Source: Candidatus Rifleibacteriota bacterium
GTDB taxonomy: Bacteria > Riflebacteria > Ozemobacteria > Ozemobacterales > Ozemobacteraceae
Length of the DNA: 12,970 bases
Reading direction: 5' to 3'
NCBI GenBank assembly: GCA_022704885.1
Contig: JAKJFO010000114.1
Coordinates: 1 to 12,970, forward strand
Both the position numbers and the translations under genes were made by a program. Below the pieces are notes generated by a model, which worked only from the letters and a program-made list of their open reading frames with translations, had not been told where the DNA came from and did no database searches. Shown here one piece after another: positions 1 through 7,752 of the stretch. Position 1 is the first letter of the stretch, and every line of letters starts with the position of its first letter.

Positions 1-206
1 GTGGTGGTAGCGGGAATCTGATTCTGTTCGCTTTTTTCGAGCGGCTTGGGCCAGTTCACCGCAGCCTTGATTGGCCAGTACATAACCAGCGCTGTCAGAA
101 TCAACACCGGAAAAGCCATGAGATGCGCTATTACAAAGATTTCGATTATAACTACCATGCTCCAGATGAGCAGAGTCTGGTTTACCACACGTTCGCGTTC
201 AGCCAT
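1..206 (-). CDS. Small membrane protein, 3' end cut by window edge
   Basis: Reading leftward from an ATG at 206, the frame stays open to the window edge (68 codons visible, no stop). A good ribosome binding site, AGGAGG at 214-219, lies 7 bases upstream. An ATG at 210 is excluded because it meets a stop after three codons. The protein begins MAERERVVNQ, a short polar head, and is then strongly hydrophobic from about residue 12 to 47 (LLIWSMVVIIEIFVIAHLMA, then FPVLILTALVMYW), enough for two membrane spans. A polar segment with lysines, glutamates and prolines follows. The gap to the Sel1-repeat gene upstream is 18 bases, so the two are almost certainly co-transcribed. I do not recognise a family. 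The visible part suggests a small inner-membrane protein, but the missing C-terminus could hold another domain. Confidence 0.7.
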   Translation of the reverse strand, partial: MAERERVVNQTLLIWSMVVIIEIFVIAHLMAFPVLILTALVMYWPIKAAVNWPKPLEKSEQNQIPATT

Positions 207-224
207 TCATGTTCCTCCTGCCGG

Positions 225-1445
225 TTAACCCTCGAGAATTTCCTTGAGCAGCACCTGAGCCTCTGTATGACCCTGCTGCGCTGCCCGCTGCAACAGATTT
301 TGTGCCTTCTCGAGGCTGAATTCAACGCCCATACCGCATTGGTAAAGGCTGCCAAGATGATACTGGGCCTCGGCGTCGCCGCCTTCGGCCGCCAGTCGCA
401 GCCAGTTGGCCGCGGTGGCAAAATCCTGTTTGACGCCCACGCCCTTCAGATAAATTATGCCTATGGTACGCCGGGCTGGAATAGAGCCCTGTTTGGCAGC
501 CTGATTGAGTATGGCCAGGGCCTCGGGAACGTCTGGTCTGCCAGTATGGCCTGGAAGCATTTGAACCGCCTGATTGTAGAGCGATTCGGCGCTGCCATAA
601 TAAACCTTGCCGCTGGCAGCTGGTGCTGAGATTGGCCTTGCAGGCGCCGCCGGTACTGCCGATTTTGCTGCCGGTCTGACCGCAGGTTTCGGTTGAGCTG
701 GTGCTGGCTGCTTCTGGGCGGGAATCGTTTTTTTCAGTGCAGGCGCCGCAGGGTCGACAGTTGCAGCCGGCGACTCTGCTTTTTCGTCGTCTTTTATCCC
801 TTTTTCGGCTCTGACTGTTTTACGGCGGGGTGGCGGTGCTGAAAACAGCGGTCGATCTGCCTGAACTTCGATCTTTATCGGGCTGGCAGCCAGTCCGGCG
901 CTGTTTTGGGGAGATTCTTCACGAAACCAGCTGGCAAAGACGTGTACGGCGCCTGCTTCGTTCTGGCCGAAGATCAGTCCGAACCGGGATTTTGCCATGA
1001 GCTGGGCGTAGGCTGGTGGAGCAGCACTGATCGTTGTTGTTGCCGCCTGGGCTTTTGCTGATGGAGTGGTGGTCGCAGCTGGTATTGGCTTTGTGGGTGC
1101 CTGGGCTCTTGCTGCCGGGCTTTCGAGCTTGAGCCCGAGCGAGAGCGCCCAGGTTTCGACGGCCCATATAGCGAGATCGTCAGTAAGCCCGTGCTTTTTT
1201 ACCAGCGCGGATGACAGATTTATAACCGCGCGGCCGCTGACCATGCCACTGCCGTCTTTTTGCAGTTCCCATGGTAGTCTTTCGGCCAGTCCGGCGGCGA
1301 GAGCAGGAATCTCCGGCAGGTTCTGCCATTCACCGAGTTTGTTGATTTCTCTGATAAAGTTGTCGAGGCTCTGAAAAACGCTGGCATCCTTGCGTCCGAT
1401 CAGCGTCATCAAGCCTTTTTTTATCGATTCGCGAGCAGCACTCAT
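225..1445 (-). CDS. Sel1-repeat protein with Pro/Ala-rich linkers
   Basis: A 406-residue protein with no signal peptide or membrane span, so probably cytoplasmic. Residues 1-106 look globular and end in a helical motif, LAIWAVETWALSLGL (91-105). A Pro/Ala/Thr-rich linker (107-145) leads to a short hydrophobic/aromatic block around 146-175 (RFGLIFG, HVFASWF). A second Pro/Ala/Lys-rich linker runs to about 278. The C-terminus (285-400) holds about three Sel1-like repeats, seen as EALAILNQAAKQG, then TAANWLRLAAEGGDAEAQYHLGSLY, then KAQNLLQRAAQQGHTEAQ with the typical G.GV turns. Sel1 repeats are alpha-solenoid modules for protein-protein contacts, so a scaffold or adaptor role is inferred; the partner is unknown. 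The ATG at 1445 has only AGAGGA directly against it, an unusually short spacing, but I see no better in-frame start. It heads an operon with the small membrane protein gene. Confidence 0.8.
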   Translation of the reverse strand: MSAARESIKKGLMTLIGRKDASVFQSLDNFIREINKLGEWQNLPEIPALAAGLAERLPWELQKDGSGMVSGRAVINLSSALVKKHGLTDDLAIWAVETWALSLGLKLESPAARAQAPTKPIPAATTTPSAKAQAATTTISAAPPAYAQLMAKSRFGLIFGQNEAGAVHVFASWFREESPQNSAGLAASPIKIEVQADRPLFSAPPPRRKTVRAEKGIKDDEKAESPAATVDPAAPALKKTIPAQKQPAPAQPKPAVRPAAKSAVPAAPARPISAPAASGKVYYGSAESLYNQAVQMLPGHTGRPDVPEALAILNQAAKQGSIPARRTIGIIYLKGVGVKQDFATAANWLRLAAEGGDAEAQYHLGSLYQCGMGVEFSLEKAQNLLQRAAQQGHTEAQVLLKEILEG

Positions 1446-1464
1446 TCCTCTGACCCCGCCTCTG

Positions 1465-1485
1465 TTGATATTGAGAGAATATCAA
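1465..1485. promoter_or_regulatory. Perfect palindrome, candidate operator
   Basis: TTGATATT (1465-1472) and AATATCAA (1478-1485) form a perfect 8-base inverted repeat around the 5-base centre GAGAG. It covers the proposed -10 box (1476-1481) of the Sel1 operon promoter and extends past the expected transcription start, 20 bases before the start codon. That position suits a repressor operator. There is no U-tract, so it is not a terminator. The cognate regulator is unknown and I see no second copy in the window. Confidence 0.5.
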
Positions 1486-1504
1486 TTATCAGCAACGCCG
1501 TCAA
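1476..1504 (-). promoter_or_regulatory. Sigma70-type promoter for Sel1 operon
   Basis: On the minus strand the -35 box is TTGACG (1499-1504, 5 of 6 to consensus), followed by a 17-base spacer and the -10 box TATTCT (1476-1481, 4 of 6). The -35 box begins two bases after the U-tract of the terminator of the preceding gene. The leader to the ATG at 1445 would be about 25 bases. Confidence 0.6.
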
Positions 1505-1505
1505 C

Positions 1506-1539
1506 AAAAAGGCGGACACCAGCAGGTGCCCGCCTTTTT
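1506..1539 (-). terminator. Intrinsic terminator of the 513-aa membrane protein gene
   Basis: The arms 1506-1520 and 1525-1539 pair over 15 bases around a 4-base loop. The single mismatch becomes a G-U wobble in the minus-strand RNA, and the 3' arm ends in five U residues. It lies 44 bases past the stop of the 1583-3124 gene. In the plus direction the hairpin would carry an A-C mismatch, and no gene lies upstream on that strand, so minus is the working direction. Confidence 0.85.
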
Positions 1540-1582
1540 CATTCTGAGAGATCCTGCGACTTCGCGCAGAATCGACTTTATA

Positions 1583-3124
1583 TCAGGCAAACATGAGTGA
1601 GTAGAGAACTCCGATGACGCCAGCTATTGCCAGGCCGAGAACTATGTTTTTCGGCATTTCGCCATCTTTTTCCATGGCAGCACCAAACATGCCGAAAACC
1701 AGAGGGTGAACCAGAAATGGCATGGCGAAGATGAACGGAATCAGGCTGGCAGACTGAGCACCGAACATGCCGCCCTGAAGAGCAGCAAAAAGGCCGAAGT
1801 GCGAAATTGCAGATGATTTGGCCATGCCAGCATTTGAAATGTCCATGCCACTGAGATGCAGCATGACGAAACCGCCAAAGACAGCGGTTATCTGCCAGCC
1901 GAACGAGAACTGCATGAGTCCTTTGACCTCTTCAGACTCTTTGCCGTTGGAATTTTTCAGCGTTTTAAGCGACCAGGCGGTGAGGGCGATCCCGATAATG
2001 GCGACGATCAGAGAAGGCAGCACCAGCAGTTGCCCGCGTTGAACACTGATTGCCAGAATCGTGAATACGAATATATGACCGAAAAATGGCACGTTGATCA
2101 TGATCGGAGCTCTGGCGGCGGCTTCAGAACCGAGGTCCCCGGCAGTACAGGCGCCGGTCAGGCCAGAATGCGAAAGTGAGCCCGCCATGCCGGGTGCCAG
2201 ATTGCGCACATGATTAGCATTGCCCAGAAAGATCAACAGGGCAAGGCCACCGAACATCCAGAACAGCTGGCCAAAAAAGCCATAGGCCATGACCGGTGCC
2301 ATGCCTTCGAGTTTGAAAGCTTCAGCGATACGTGAGCCACCGATCATGAAGTTGGCGGCGAGAACGACCGGAATGCCTGCAAACAGCAGCGAGCGGCCGG
2401 TTGGGCCCATTACCCATGACGAAAAGATTACACCGAGGGTCGCTGAGATGATCATCGCAAAAAAGATCTGTGGTAAAGCAATTACCGGCTTGATGAGAAC
2501 GGCGATATGGTGCGAAAGCACCAGTATGCCAACGATCATCAGCATTTCGTAAATTCCTTTTCGGATATAGGCGCCTTTATTCTTTATCGTTGCCTTATTG
2601 TCGATAAGAATGATTGAGCCACAGATGCCGACATAGGCAACCAGCGGATAAAAGTGCGCGATCGGGTCATTGGCGCTGACTCCGAGAACCAGTTTGACAA
2701 TGCCTTCGAGGCCGATAAGAATGAAGAATGCGCGAATCAGGAAGTAAAGCTGCGTACGCCGGGTGCCGAGAATGGTTTCTTCGCTTGAATAGACAACGAT
2801 TTCATCGAGTTCAAGATGTTCACCCTTATATATCTTTCGCAGTTCCTGGCCGCCGACAAAAAACGAAACGACCAGCGCAACTATGGTTACTCTGCTGATC
2901 AAAGCCAGCAACGGGAACTCATTCAGGCCGGGCGTGCCGATTTCGCTCTTTACCAATGCGTAGCCCATGCCCAGACCAAAAAGCACGATGATCAGGATTG
3001 GTGAATATCTGCTGCCAGCAACGACTGAACGCGAGATCAACACGATCGGAATAATGAGAAAAAGCGACATCCAGAACTGGTTCAAAAACTGAAGCCTGGC
3101 AATCTGTTCTACTAATTGTTCCAC
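1583..3124 (-). CDS. Unrecognised polytopic membrane protein (513 aa)
   Basis: A very hydrophobic 513-residue protein with about 13-14 likely membrane segments (near residues 18-36, 42-59, 72-92, 125-148, 158-175, 190-211, 215-238, 245-262, 277-301, 345-362, 366-385, 408-424, 440-480 and 492-511). The start is GTG at 3124, supported by GGAGAG six bases upstream; the ATG just upstream is out of frame and stops after four codons. There is a polar loop at about 93-122 and another at 387-405. A small-residue-rich stretch at 311-340 (PGMAGSLSHSGLTGACTAGD, then LGSEAAARAP) lies between two membrane segments and looks like a re-entrant or substrate/ion-binding loop. Size and layout suit a secondary transporter or ion-coupled permease, but I cannot assign a family. 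It is a single-gene unit with its own promoter and terminator. Confidence 0.8.
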   Translation of the reverse strand: MEQLVEQIARLQFLNQFWMSLFLIIPIVLISRSVVAGSRYSPILIIVLFGLGMGYALVKSEIGTPGLNEFPLLALISRVTIVALVVSFFVGGQELRKIYKGEHLELDEIVVYSSEETILGTRRTQLYFLIRAFFILIGLEGIVKLVLGVSANDPIAHFYPLVAYVGICGSIILIDNKATIKNKGAYIRKGIYEMLMIVGILVLSHHIAVLIKPVIALPQIFFAMIISATLGVIFSSWVMGPTGRSLLFAGIPVVLAANFMIGGSRIAEAFKLEGMAPVMAYGFFGQLFWMFGGLALLIFLGNANHVRNLAPGMAGSLSHSGLTGACTAGDLGSEAAARAPIMINVPFFGHIFVFTILAISVQRGQLLVLPSLIVAIIGIALTAWSLKTLKNSNGKESEEVKGLMQFSFGWQITAVFGGFVMLHLSGMDISNAGMAKSSAISHFGLFAALQGGMFGAQSASLIPFIFAMPFLVHPLVFGMFGAAMEKDGEMPKNIVLGLAIAGVIGVLYSLMFA

Positions 3125-3150
3125 TAAATACTCTCCATGTGAAAAAAATT

Positions 3151-3166
3151 ACAAAACTCTTTTTGT
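3151..3166. repeat. Small inverted repeat in leader of the 513-aa gene
   Basis: ACAAAA (3151-3156) and TTTTGT (3161-3166) form a perfect 6-base inverted repeat with a CTCT centre, just downstream of the expected transcription start. On the minus strand it is followed after two bases by a run of seven T. It could be an operator half-site pair, a weak leader hairpin, or chance in AT-rich DNA. Confidence 0.3.
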
Positions 3167-3175
3167 GTGTAAAGA

Positions 3176-3204
3176 ATTGTAACTGTTTTAGGGTCTCTTT
3201 GCAA
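3176..3204 (-). promoter_or_regulatory. Sigma70-type promoter for the 513-aa gene
   Basis: On the minus strand, TTGCAA (3199-3204) is followed by a 17-base spacer and TACAAT (3176-3181, 5 of 6 to consensus). The expected start near 3169 gives a leader of about 45 bases before the GTG at 3124. Confidence 0.65.
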
Positions 3205-3241
3205 CAGCAAATGCGCTCGAAATCTGTGTTATAAAAAAATA

Positions 3242-3268
3242 CCGCCGGTCGAAAATTTCGACCGGCGG
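3242..3268 (-). terminator. Intrinsic terminator of the activase gene
   Basis: CCGCCGGTCG (3242-3251) pairs perfectly with CGACCGGCGG (3259-3268), and the inner AAA/TTT can extend the stem. On the minus strand the stem is followed by TATTTTTTTAT. It lies 20 bases past the stop of the 3288-7619 gene. Confidence 0.9.
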
Positions 3269-3287
3269 GAGTCCGATTCAGTTCGTG

Positions 3288-6200
3288 TCAGCTTCGACGC
3301 CCGTTTTTTTCGAGATTCTGTCTTGCCTGAAAAGCGAAAGTGGCAAGGTTGGTCTCGCGGTTGGGCATGATGCTGCCGTCGTAGATCATGTCGACGAAAG
3401 GTGCTTTGCTGCGCATGTGAACCTTGAGAATGGCGCTGGCTATTGTCGAGGGCATGCAGGTGAACGGCATCGAGTTGACTACACCGTTGTAGCCGTCTTT
3501 GGCAAAGGCCAGTGCGCCGCCTATGCTGAGAATGGCTTCACCATTGATGTGATTCGAGAATATCTCGGCGGTTTCTTCGAGAATATGCTCGGTATGATGG
3601 TCAAAGCGGTTTTTGAGCAGGCTGTTGAACGGTTGCGCGATGAAGCGGGCGACCAGGCGTTGATACTTGGCGGTAAGCCAGAATTTGGCAGCCTCGCCGA
3701 TGTTACCCAGCGATTTCTGACGCCTGAATGCCTCGGTCGATTCTTCAATACCGGTATGGGTCGTATATTCAACCCACTCGGCGACTGAGCTCGTATAGGT
3801 TTCGCAGCCGAGATCTTCGAGAGCGCGCACAAGCTGCTGATTGCTTTCTTTGTGGGTTCTGACGAATATCTCACCAACTATGCCGATCAGCGGCTTCTGC
3901 TCATCTGTTCGTTCGATGGCCGAGAAGGCGCGGGCTGCTTTCTTGGCGGCCTTGATCAGCTGTAACCCACCACCGGCTTCAATGGCAGCGATACCGGCCT
4001 GCATGGCTTCTTCGAAAACCCTGTCGGTTTTGCCTTTGATCTTCTCATACGGTCTGATGCGCCAGAGAGCCTTCTCGATCAGATCTGAATAGACAATAGC
4101 CTGCCAGGCAAGTTTGCGAAACTCGATGGCCTGGTCGTCATTGAAGTAGCCGCTGAAACGATAACTGTCTTCAGAACTTGGCGACAGAATCGGCACATTG
4201 ACATACTTGTATTTGTCGAGCAGAATGCGATGCAGACGCGTATACTGGCCAAAGCGGCAGGGGCCTTCGGTTTCGGGCATGAAGAAGGCGAGGCTGTCGT
4301 TGACGTTGGCGCCATCAGCAATGTGGCGGTCGATGACGTCGAACATGTCACCGGTTGTAACGATACAGGGGAAGCATTCTTTGCCGGAAGTATGCTTTTT
4401 GCCAAATTCAAGACCGGCATTCGTGTAAGTAGGCATGACTTCAGCTTTGCAGCCGAGATGTCGGAAAGCGGCGGCGAGACAGCGGGCGCCTTCGGCCATT
4501 TTTGGCAGATAGAGCGTGCGCTCGGTAAGCGGCGCCGTCGATTTGCGCGGCATGAAGTTGATTTCCTTCTCAGACAGAATCGTGATCTGAGTCTGGTTTT
4601 TGATCGCATCGATAAAGGCTAGCAGACGGGTTTCGACGCCGGCTCCGGCTGAGTGTTCGTCGAGTTCGAGTTCGAGGTAGGGGCGGCGGGTGCGGTTCAT
4701 TTCGTGATTGAAGAAATGCAGCACGAACGAGTCGGGGCCACACGAGAAACTGGTCAGGTAGAGGCCGAACAGGCGCGGGTCGCGGTTGATATACTTGGCC
4801 GCCTGTAGAATACGGTTGCCAAAGCCCCAATACATGTTGGGATATTCTGATTCAATGTCGATGCCGTTGAGGTCGATGAATTCCTGCGGAATCGCATGTA
4901 TGCCGAGTCGGCTGAAGGTTGCGAAGAGGTTGAGGTTGGTGCGCGAATCGTAGGCGCTGTATGGTCGTCCGATGACGATGATGGCGCGGCGGTCGCCCAG
5001 GTTCTTGAGAATCTCGGCGCCGACACGCTTGATTTCGCGGTCGAACTGATTGAGCACTTCGCTTGCAGCATCGTAGGCCTTGTCGAATTCGTTGGCATTG
5101 AAAGGCAGGCCCAGGCGTTTGAACTCGGCGGCGAAGTTGTGGCGCAGGTCGAGTTTGCCTTTTTTAAAGTAAACTGCGGGCTTGATCACCTTGCGGGCAT
5201 CGAGTCCTAGTGCTGCCATCAGCATGTAGGTGTTGGCTTCGACGTAGGGGCAGTAAAATGAATTGTTGCCCTGATTCGATTCCATTTCGATCAGCATCGG
5301 CATGAACAGATAATCGCATTTGTCTTTGAGCGTAGCAGCATGTCCGTGCGAAATTTTGACCGGGAAACATGCTTCGCAGGTCATCGCCGCAATGCCGCGA
5401 TCGACGATCTCACTGCTGGTTTCGGGGCTGATAACCACTTCATAACCGAGTCTGGTCATCAGGTGAACCCAGAATAGCCCGAGTTGATGAAAGCCGAGTG
5501 CGCGCGGAATACCAATAACTTTTTTGCCGCTCTCTGATTTGACCGGTTCTTCGCCGGCTACGCGGTAGAGGCCTTTCATGTGTCTGAAATAGAGTTCCTG
5601 ACGGACGCGGTTAAAGTCGGGCGCGCGTTTTTTCGCCTGCTGGCGTGATTCATACATGCCGCAGTCGCCGCCGTAGATGGCCTCGTCGTTGCCGACGCGA
5701 TAGATCTGAAGTTTGCACTGGTTGTGACAGTTGACGTTGCGGTTGCAGATTTCTTCTTCGTGTACGAATGGCTGATCTACTACCTGCCAGCCTCTGAAGC
5801 GGGTCTTGAACTGCTCGCCGGCCGCCTTGCGTTCTTTGATTTCGTCCATGGCGTGCAGTGCAGCGCCGATCCCGCCCATTACTTCACGGTGTGGCAGAGT
5901 GATGATAGGTTTGCCGACGATCTTTTCGAAGGCGGCGACAACTGACTTGTTGAGCGAAGGACCGCCCTGAAAGCTGATGCGGTTGCCAATGCGGCCGTCC
6001 TGCACGACGCGGTTGAGATAGTTGTGAACTACCGCCTGAGATAGGCCGGCAAGCAGATCTTCAACGGCGCCGCCCATCTGCAGATACGACATCAGGTCAG
6101 ATTCCATGTAAACGGTGCAGCGCTCGGTGAGCCGATATGGTGCTTTTGCGCGCATCGCCATGTCTTCATACTCGCCGGCGATATCTATGCCGAGCTTGTT

Positions 6201-7619
6201 GGCAGTTTCTTCAAGAAAGCTGCCGGTGCCGGCGGCGCAGACCTTGTTCATTCTGAAATCGACGACGTAGCCGTTGCCAAGCGCCGTATACTTGGCATCC
6301 TGGCCGCCGAGTTCGAAAATGGTGTCGATGGTTGGCTCAAAATGGGTAGTGCCACGCGCATGCGCGGTAACTTCGTTGACCACGTCGTCAGCGCCGACGA
6401 ACAGGTTGGCGACTTCGCGCCCTGAACCGGTGGTGCCGACTCCCATAACATTGACGCGGTTGACGTCAATGGTTTCTACGCAGTTGCGCAGCGCCTTTTT
6501 GATGGCGATAACCGGCTGTCCTTCAGTCGGAATATAGCACTTGTAGACAACCCGGCCCTCAGGCGTAGTGAGAACGAGCTTGGTGGTGGTCGAACCGATG
6601 TCGTAGCCCATGTAGACGTCGATGACATCTTTGCCGGCCGGCAGACCATCGGCCTTGCCGCACTCGGCGAAGGGGTGCAGATCTATGCTGAGCGGTGCGG
6701 TGCGAACCGCTGCGAAGGCTTCGGAGGCTTTGAGCTGGTTGATCTGCTCGGCGGTAACGCGGCAGCCCTGATTGGCTGACATGGCGTTGAGAATGGCGCC
6801 AAGCGCACCGACGCTGGTATAGTGATCGGGCACGCTGATTTTGAGCCCAAGCACGCGCTCGAATGCCTTGCGCGCAAGCAGGTTCGAGGCATAACCACCG
6901 ATAAAGGCTACCGGTTCGAGCAGTCTTCGATTGTTGATCAGAGTTGACTTGAAATTTTTGGCAACACCTTCGTGCAGCCCTGAAATAATGTGTCTGATCG
7001 GAATACCCTTGTTCTGAAGGTGGATCATGTCTGACTTGGTGAAGACTGTGCAGCGGCAGGCGACACTGGCCGGGCAGTCAGACTTGCGGCCCTCTTCCAT
7101 AAAACGCATGAGAATAGATTCCATGCGTTTCTGAGGGTCGGTGATGCTGTTGAATTCTTCAACGTCAGAAAAAATACGTTCGGCCTGCTGGTCGATAAAG
7201 CTGCCGGTGCCGGCGGCGCAGGCTTCGTTGAGTTTGAAATCTTCGAGAATGAAGCCCTTTGCAGAAGGCGACAGAACCAGCAGGGCAGAATCGTGACCGC
7301 CGATCGAGATGGCCGAGCGGGCTTCTGGCAGCAGGGCATGCAGGCCTCTGGTCTGGGCGGTGGTTTCGATTTCGAAGCTGGTTTTAAGTTCGGCTGCGAT
7401 GGCCTTGCCGTGCGTGCCGGTAAAAGCGACACGTTCGATGTTGTCGCGGCCGTATTTGTCTTCGATCTGGCTGAGAATACGGGCGCAGAGCTCAAGTGTG
7501 CGGCCGAAATGTCGATGATAGGGCCATTCTTCGAGCAGTCTGGCGCTGGCATCGCACACCACAGTGTTGATGCTGACTGAGCCGATGTCGAACCCTATGT
7601 TGATTTTTTTGTTAGTCAT
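3288..7619 (-). CDS. Tandem HgdC/BadF-type ATPase with DUF2229 and HgdB-like regions
   Basis: A 1443-residue acyl-CoA dehydratase activase family protein. ATPase domain 1 (about 5-280) has the phosphate loop GFDIGSVSINTVV (9-21), and domain 2 (about 335-592) has GYDIGSTTTKLVL (338-350). Each keeps the CAAGTGSF helix (C134, C461) and the second cluster Cys before TVF/TVY (C190, C501), matching the residues that bridge a [4Fe-4S] cluster between two HgdC subunits. Here the pair sits in one chain. A four-Cys segment follows (C625, C631, C635, C653), then a DUF2229-like region from about 700 (CEAC at 748-751, C790, C960) and an HgdB/COG3581-like region (ECFPC 1081-1085, C1121, C1388). Known relatives use ATP to drive low-potential electron transfer; the substrate here is unknown. 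The ATG at 7619 has GGAGG just upstream. An in-frame ATG at 7637 lacks such a site and would place the GGAGG inside the gene. No dehydratase subunit genes are nearby. Confidence 0.88.
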   Translation of the reverse strand: MTNKKINIGFDIGSVSINTVVCDASARLLEEWPYHRHFGRTLELCARILSQIEDKYGRDNIERVAFTGTHGKAIAAELKTSFEIETTAQTRGLHALLPEARSAISIGGHDSALLVLSPSAKGFILEDFKLNEACAAGTGSFIDQQAERIFSDVEEFNSITDPQKRMESILMRFMEEGRKSDCPASVACRCTVFTKSDMIHLQNKGIPIRHIISGLHEGVAKNFKSTLINNRRLLEPVAFIGGYASNLLARKAFERVLGLKISVPDHYTSVGALGAILNAMSANQGCRVTAEQINQLKASEAFAAVRTAPLSIDLHPFAECGKADGLPAGKDVIDVYMGYDIGSTTTKLVLTTPEGRVVYKCYIPTEGQPVIAIKKALRNCVETIDVNRVNVMGVGTTGSGREVANLFVGADDVVNEVTAHARGTTHFEPTIDTIFELGGQDAKYTALGNGYVVDFRMNKVCAAGTGSFLEETANKLGIDIAGEYEDMAMRAKAPYRLTERCTVYMESDLMSYLQMGGAVEDLLAGLSQAVVHNYLNRVVQDGRIGNRISFQGGPSLNKSVVAAFEKIVGKPIITLPHREVMGGIGAALHAMDEIKERKAAGEQFKTRFRGWQVVDQPFVHEEEICNRNVNCHNQCKLQIYRVGNDEAIYGGDCGMYESRQQAKKRAPDFNRVRQELYFRHMKGLYRVAGEEPVKSESGKKVIGIPRALGFHQLGLFWVHLMTRLGYEVVISPETSSEIVDRGIAAMTCEACFPVKISHGHAATLKDKCDYLFMPMLIEMESNQGNNSFYCPYVEANTYMLMAALGLDARKVIKPAVYFKKGKLDLRHNFAAEFKRLGLPFNANEFDKAYDAASEVLNQFDREIKRVGAEILKNLGDRRAIIVIGRPYSAYDSRTNLNLFATFSRLGIHAIPQEFIDLNGIDIESEYPNMYWGFGNRILQAAKYINRDPRLFGLYLTSFSCGPDSFVLHFFNHEMNRTRRPYLELELDEHSAGAGVETRLLAFIDAIKNQTQITILSEKEINFMPRKSTAPLTERTLYLPKMAEGARCLAAAFRHLGCKAEVMPTYTNAGLEFGKKHTSGKECFPCIVTTGDMFDVIDRHIADGANVNDSLAFFMPETEGPCRFGQYTRLHRILLDKYKYVNVPILSPSSEDSYRFSGYFNDDQAIEFRKLAWQAIVYSDLIEKALWRIRPYEKIKGKTDRVFEEAMQAGIAAIEAGGGLQLIKAAKKAARAFSAIERTDEQKPLIGIVGEIFVRTHKESNQQLVRALEDLGCETYTSSVAEWVEYTTHTGIEESTEAFRRQKSLGNIGEAAKFWLTAKYQRLVARFIAQPFNSLLKNRFDHHTEHILEETAEIFSNHINGEAILSIGGALAFAKDGYNGVVNSMPFTCMPSTIASAILKVHMRSKAPFVDMIYDGSIMPNRETNLATFAFQARQNLEKNGRRS

Positions 7620-7623
7620 AATA

Positions 7624-7628
7624 CCTCC
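7624..7628 (-). promoter_or_regulatory. Ribosome binding site fixing the activase start
   Basis: GGAGG on the minus strand, 4 bases before the ATG at 7619. It selects this codon over the ATG 18 bases further upstream, which has no purine-rich site in front of it. Confidence 0.7.
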
Positions 7629-7652
7629 AGAACTCATTAAGGCGAGTCAGGT

Positions 7653-7681
7653 ATTATAACACTAATCTGCCCTCAGAGCAA
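7653..7681 (-). promoter_or_regulatory. Promoter with perfect, extended -10 for the activase gene
   Basis: On the minus strand, TTGCTC (7676-7681) is followed by a 17-base spacer and a perfect TATAAT (7653-7658), preceded by TGT (extended -10). The -35 box overlaps the end of the U-tract of the preceding terminator. The expected start near 7646 gives a leader of about 27 bases. Confidence 0.7.
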
Positions 7682-7682
7682 A

Positions 7683-7713
7683 AATACCCGCGCCTTTTTC
7701 GGGTGCGGGTATT
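7683..7713 (-). terminator. Intrinsic terminator of the beta-propeller operon
   Basis: AATACCCGC (7683-7691) pairs perfectly with GCGGGTATT (7705-7713). Read on the minus strand, the stem ends in GGGTATTTTTGC, giving a short U-tract. It lies 39 bases past the stop of the 7753 gene. The loop is 13 bases, longer than usual. Confidence 0.75.
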
Positions 7714-7752
7714 GTCGGTGCAGTGTGGCGTATGAAGCTTCTGGAGCGGATG

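Noticed and set aside
123..629. Plus-strand open frame of 168 codons opposite the Sel1 gene
   Set aside because: It is antisense to clear Sel1 repeats and crosses the operon junction with no supported start; treated as a shadow.
3285..3788. Plus-strand open frame of 167 codons opposite the activase gene
   Set aside because: It is antisense to an excellent, motif-rich coding frame and has no recognisable domain; it is a shadow of the minus-strand codon pattern.
4079..4609. Minus-strand alternative frame of 176 codons inside the activase gene
   Set aside because: Its composition is Ser/Arg/Pro-rich and low in domain sense, typical of a frame-shifted reading of the real gene.
7620..7637. ATG at 7637 as the start of the activase
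   Set aside because: No Shine-Dalgarno sequence precedes it, and it would put the good GGAGG inside the coding region.
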